From Candidatus Bathyarchaeota archaeon (GTDB lineage Archaea; Thermoproteota; Bathyarchaeia; TCS64), in the NCBI GenBank assembly GCA_030670015.1, contig DAOVCM010000087.1:1-5166 (forward strand): a stretch of 5,166 nucleotides of DNA, written 5' to 3'. Of the stretch, positions 4,358 to 5,166 are shown piece by piece. Within the stretch, counting starts at the first letter, position 1. The number at the start of each line of letters is the position of its first letter. The position numbers and the translations under genes were made by a program. The notes under the pieces were generated by a model. It did no database searches and had not been told where the DNA came from. It saw nothing but the letters and a program-made list of their open reading frames with translations.

Positions 4358-5166
4358 TTGAAGATAGTTAGCGGACCAAGCTTTACTGAGTTGGGAGAAC
4401 GTATCAGCAATTCATTGGGTGTTCCTATCGTTAAGACGAAGAGTAAACGGTTTCCTGATGGTGAGTTCTATTTCAAATTTGATGAGGATATTTCGAGTGA
4501 GAACCTCTTAATCGTGCAGAGTCTGGATCCTCCCCAGGACGTCCACCTTGTGGAGCTCTACATGATGATATATGCGGCTCAGGATATGGGAGCTGAATCA
4601 ATCAAGTTATTCACTCCTTATCTCGCATACAGCCGTCAAGACGAAATGTACCTCAAGGGGGAGTGCACCAGCTCGATGATGGTAACTAAGTTGTTCGAGA
4701 ACCTGGGCGTTGATGGACTCTACACGGTTGACATCCACAATTCTAAGGTGTTGGAAAAATATAGAATCCCTGCTCACAATTTAACGGCAGCTGGTGAACT
4801 TGCCAAATACTTTATGGCTAAGGGCCTCAAGGATCCCTTCGTCATCGCTCCTGATGATGAAGAGATGGCGTTGAAGAGGGCAGATTACGCTGCGCAGGTT
4901 ATCAATGCAGAATACGATTATCTGGGTAAGGAACGGGACAGATACACGGGGGAGATAGAGACCTTCAGTAAGGATTTGGATGTGAAAGGGAGGGATGTCG
5001 TAATCATTGATGACATCATAGCCACAGGGAAAACCACTGCAAACGCCGCTCGGATACTCAGAAAGCAGGGAGCGCGAAGGATCTTTGCAGGAGTGTCTCA
5101 CCTCCTTCTACTGGGAGATGCTTTAGAACTCATGTTAGAAGCTGGGGTTGAGGAGGTTGTTGGAAC
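4358..5166 (+). CDS. prs: Ribose-phosphate pyrophosphokinase (PRPP synthase), 3' end missing
   Basis: Makes phosphoribosyl pyrophosphate from ribose 5-phosphate and ATP, the entry metabolite for purine, pyrimidine and (in many organisms) histidine and tryptophan synthesis. 269 codons are visible; archaeal enzymes are about 285 residues, so only a short tail is cut off. Motifs: RFPDGE (31-36, ATP site), YSRQDEMYLKGE (91-102, Arg and Gln contacting ATP), VDIHN (124-128, metal-binding His), the flexible-loop Lys/Arg KERDR (191-195), and the PRPP loop VVIIDDIIATGKT (214-226). The sequence looks like the short archaeal type, not the 315-residue bacterial one. The start is a TTG: the standard N-terminus KIVSGPS follows it directly, no ATG or GTG lies upstream in frame for the preceding 16 codons, and AGGGG sits 8 bases upstream. 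It is transcribed divergently from the xyl operon, about 280 bases away. Confidence 0.95.
   Translation, partial: MKIVSGPSFTELGERISNSLGVPIVKTKSKRFPDGEFYFKFDEDISSENLLIVQSLDPPQDVHLVELYMMIYAAQDMGAESIKLFTPYLAYSRQDEMYLKGECTSSMMVTKLFENLGVDGLYTVDIHNSKVLEKYRIPAHNLTAAGELAKYFMAKGLKDPFVIAPDDEEMALKRADYAAQVINAEYDYLGKERDRYTGEIETFSKDLDVKGRDVVIIDDIIATGKTTANAARILRKQGARRIFAGVSHLLLLGDALELMLEAGVEEVVG

Noticed and set aside
4781..5101. 106-codon open frame on the - strand
   Set aside because: It is antisense within prs across the PRPP-loop region; the prs frame has strong family motifs throughout.
1..5166. CRISPR array, tRNA or rRNA gene, insertion sequence
   Set aside because: I found no regularly spaced repeats, cloverleaf-like segments, rRNA-like sequence, transposase or terminal repeats in the window.

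Overview
The window looks archaeal. It has TATA/BRE-like promoters with short leaders, GTG and TTG start codons, a small winged-helix protein resembling the archaeal ArnR1-like (HTH_45) group, and an archaeal-type PRPP synthase. Genes are roughly half GC and the spacers are AT-rich. The mix suggests the Thermoproteota/TACK side (for example a Bathyarchaeia- or Nitrososphaeria-like lineage). That placement is inference; no rRNA or other marker is present.

Layout. (1) 1-534, + strand: the 3' end of a gene for a right-handed beta-helix, bactofilin-like repeat protein. (2) 535-1121, + strand: an AT-rich promoter region with inverted and direct repeats, a 54-codon small ORF that was easy to overlook (685-849), and a 91-residue winged-helix regulator whose ATG overlaps the small ORF's stop in an ATGA. 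(3) 1122-1347: a convergent spacer with candidate terminators for both sides. (4) 1348-4074, - strand: a two-gene sugar operon, transcribed kinase first (xylulokinase, xylB), then a xylose-isomerase-family TIM barrel. (5) 4075-4357: a divergent promoter region. (6) 4358 to the window end, + strand: ribose-phosphate pyrophosphokinase (prs), TTG start, cut by the window edge.

How it may work together. The isomerase would convert an aldopentose to a ketopentose and the kinase would phosphorylate it, giving (if the substrate is D-xylose) xylulose 5-phosphate. Prs uses ribose 5-phosphate, another pentose phosphate, to make PRPP. Isomerase/kinase pentose use is uncommon in archaea, where oxidative pentose routes are better known. 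The isomerase also departs from textbook xylose isomerase at two active-site positions: a metal-ligand Asp is His, as in rhamnose isomerase and ketose 3-epimerases, and the ring-opening Asp partner is Asn. Its true substrate is therefore open.

The most testable system-level idea is regulatory. The motif WTTCGATWATA occurs twice in the winged-helix operon promoter and once at the predicted transcription start of the xyl operon, with an identical 12-mer shared by two copies. All five TTCGAT hexamers I found on the + strand lie in intergenic DNA. This suggests the small winged-helix protein regulates both itself and the sugar operon, but nothing in the sequence proves it.
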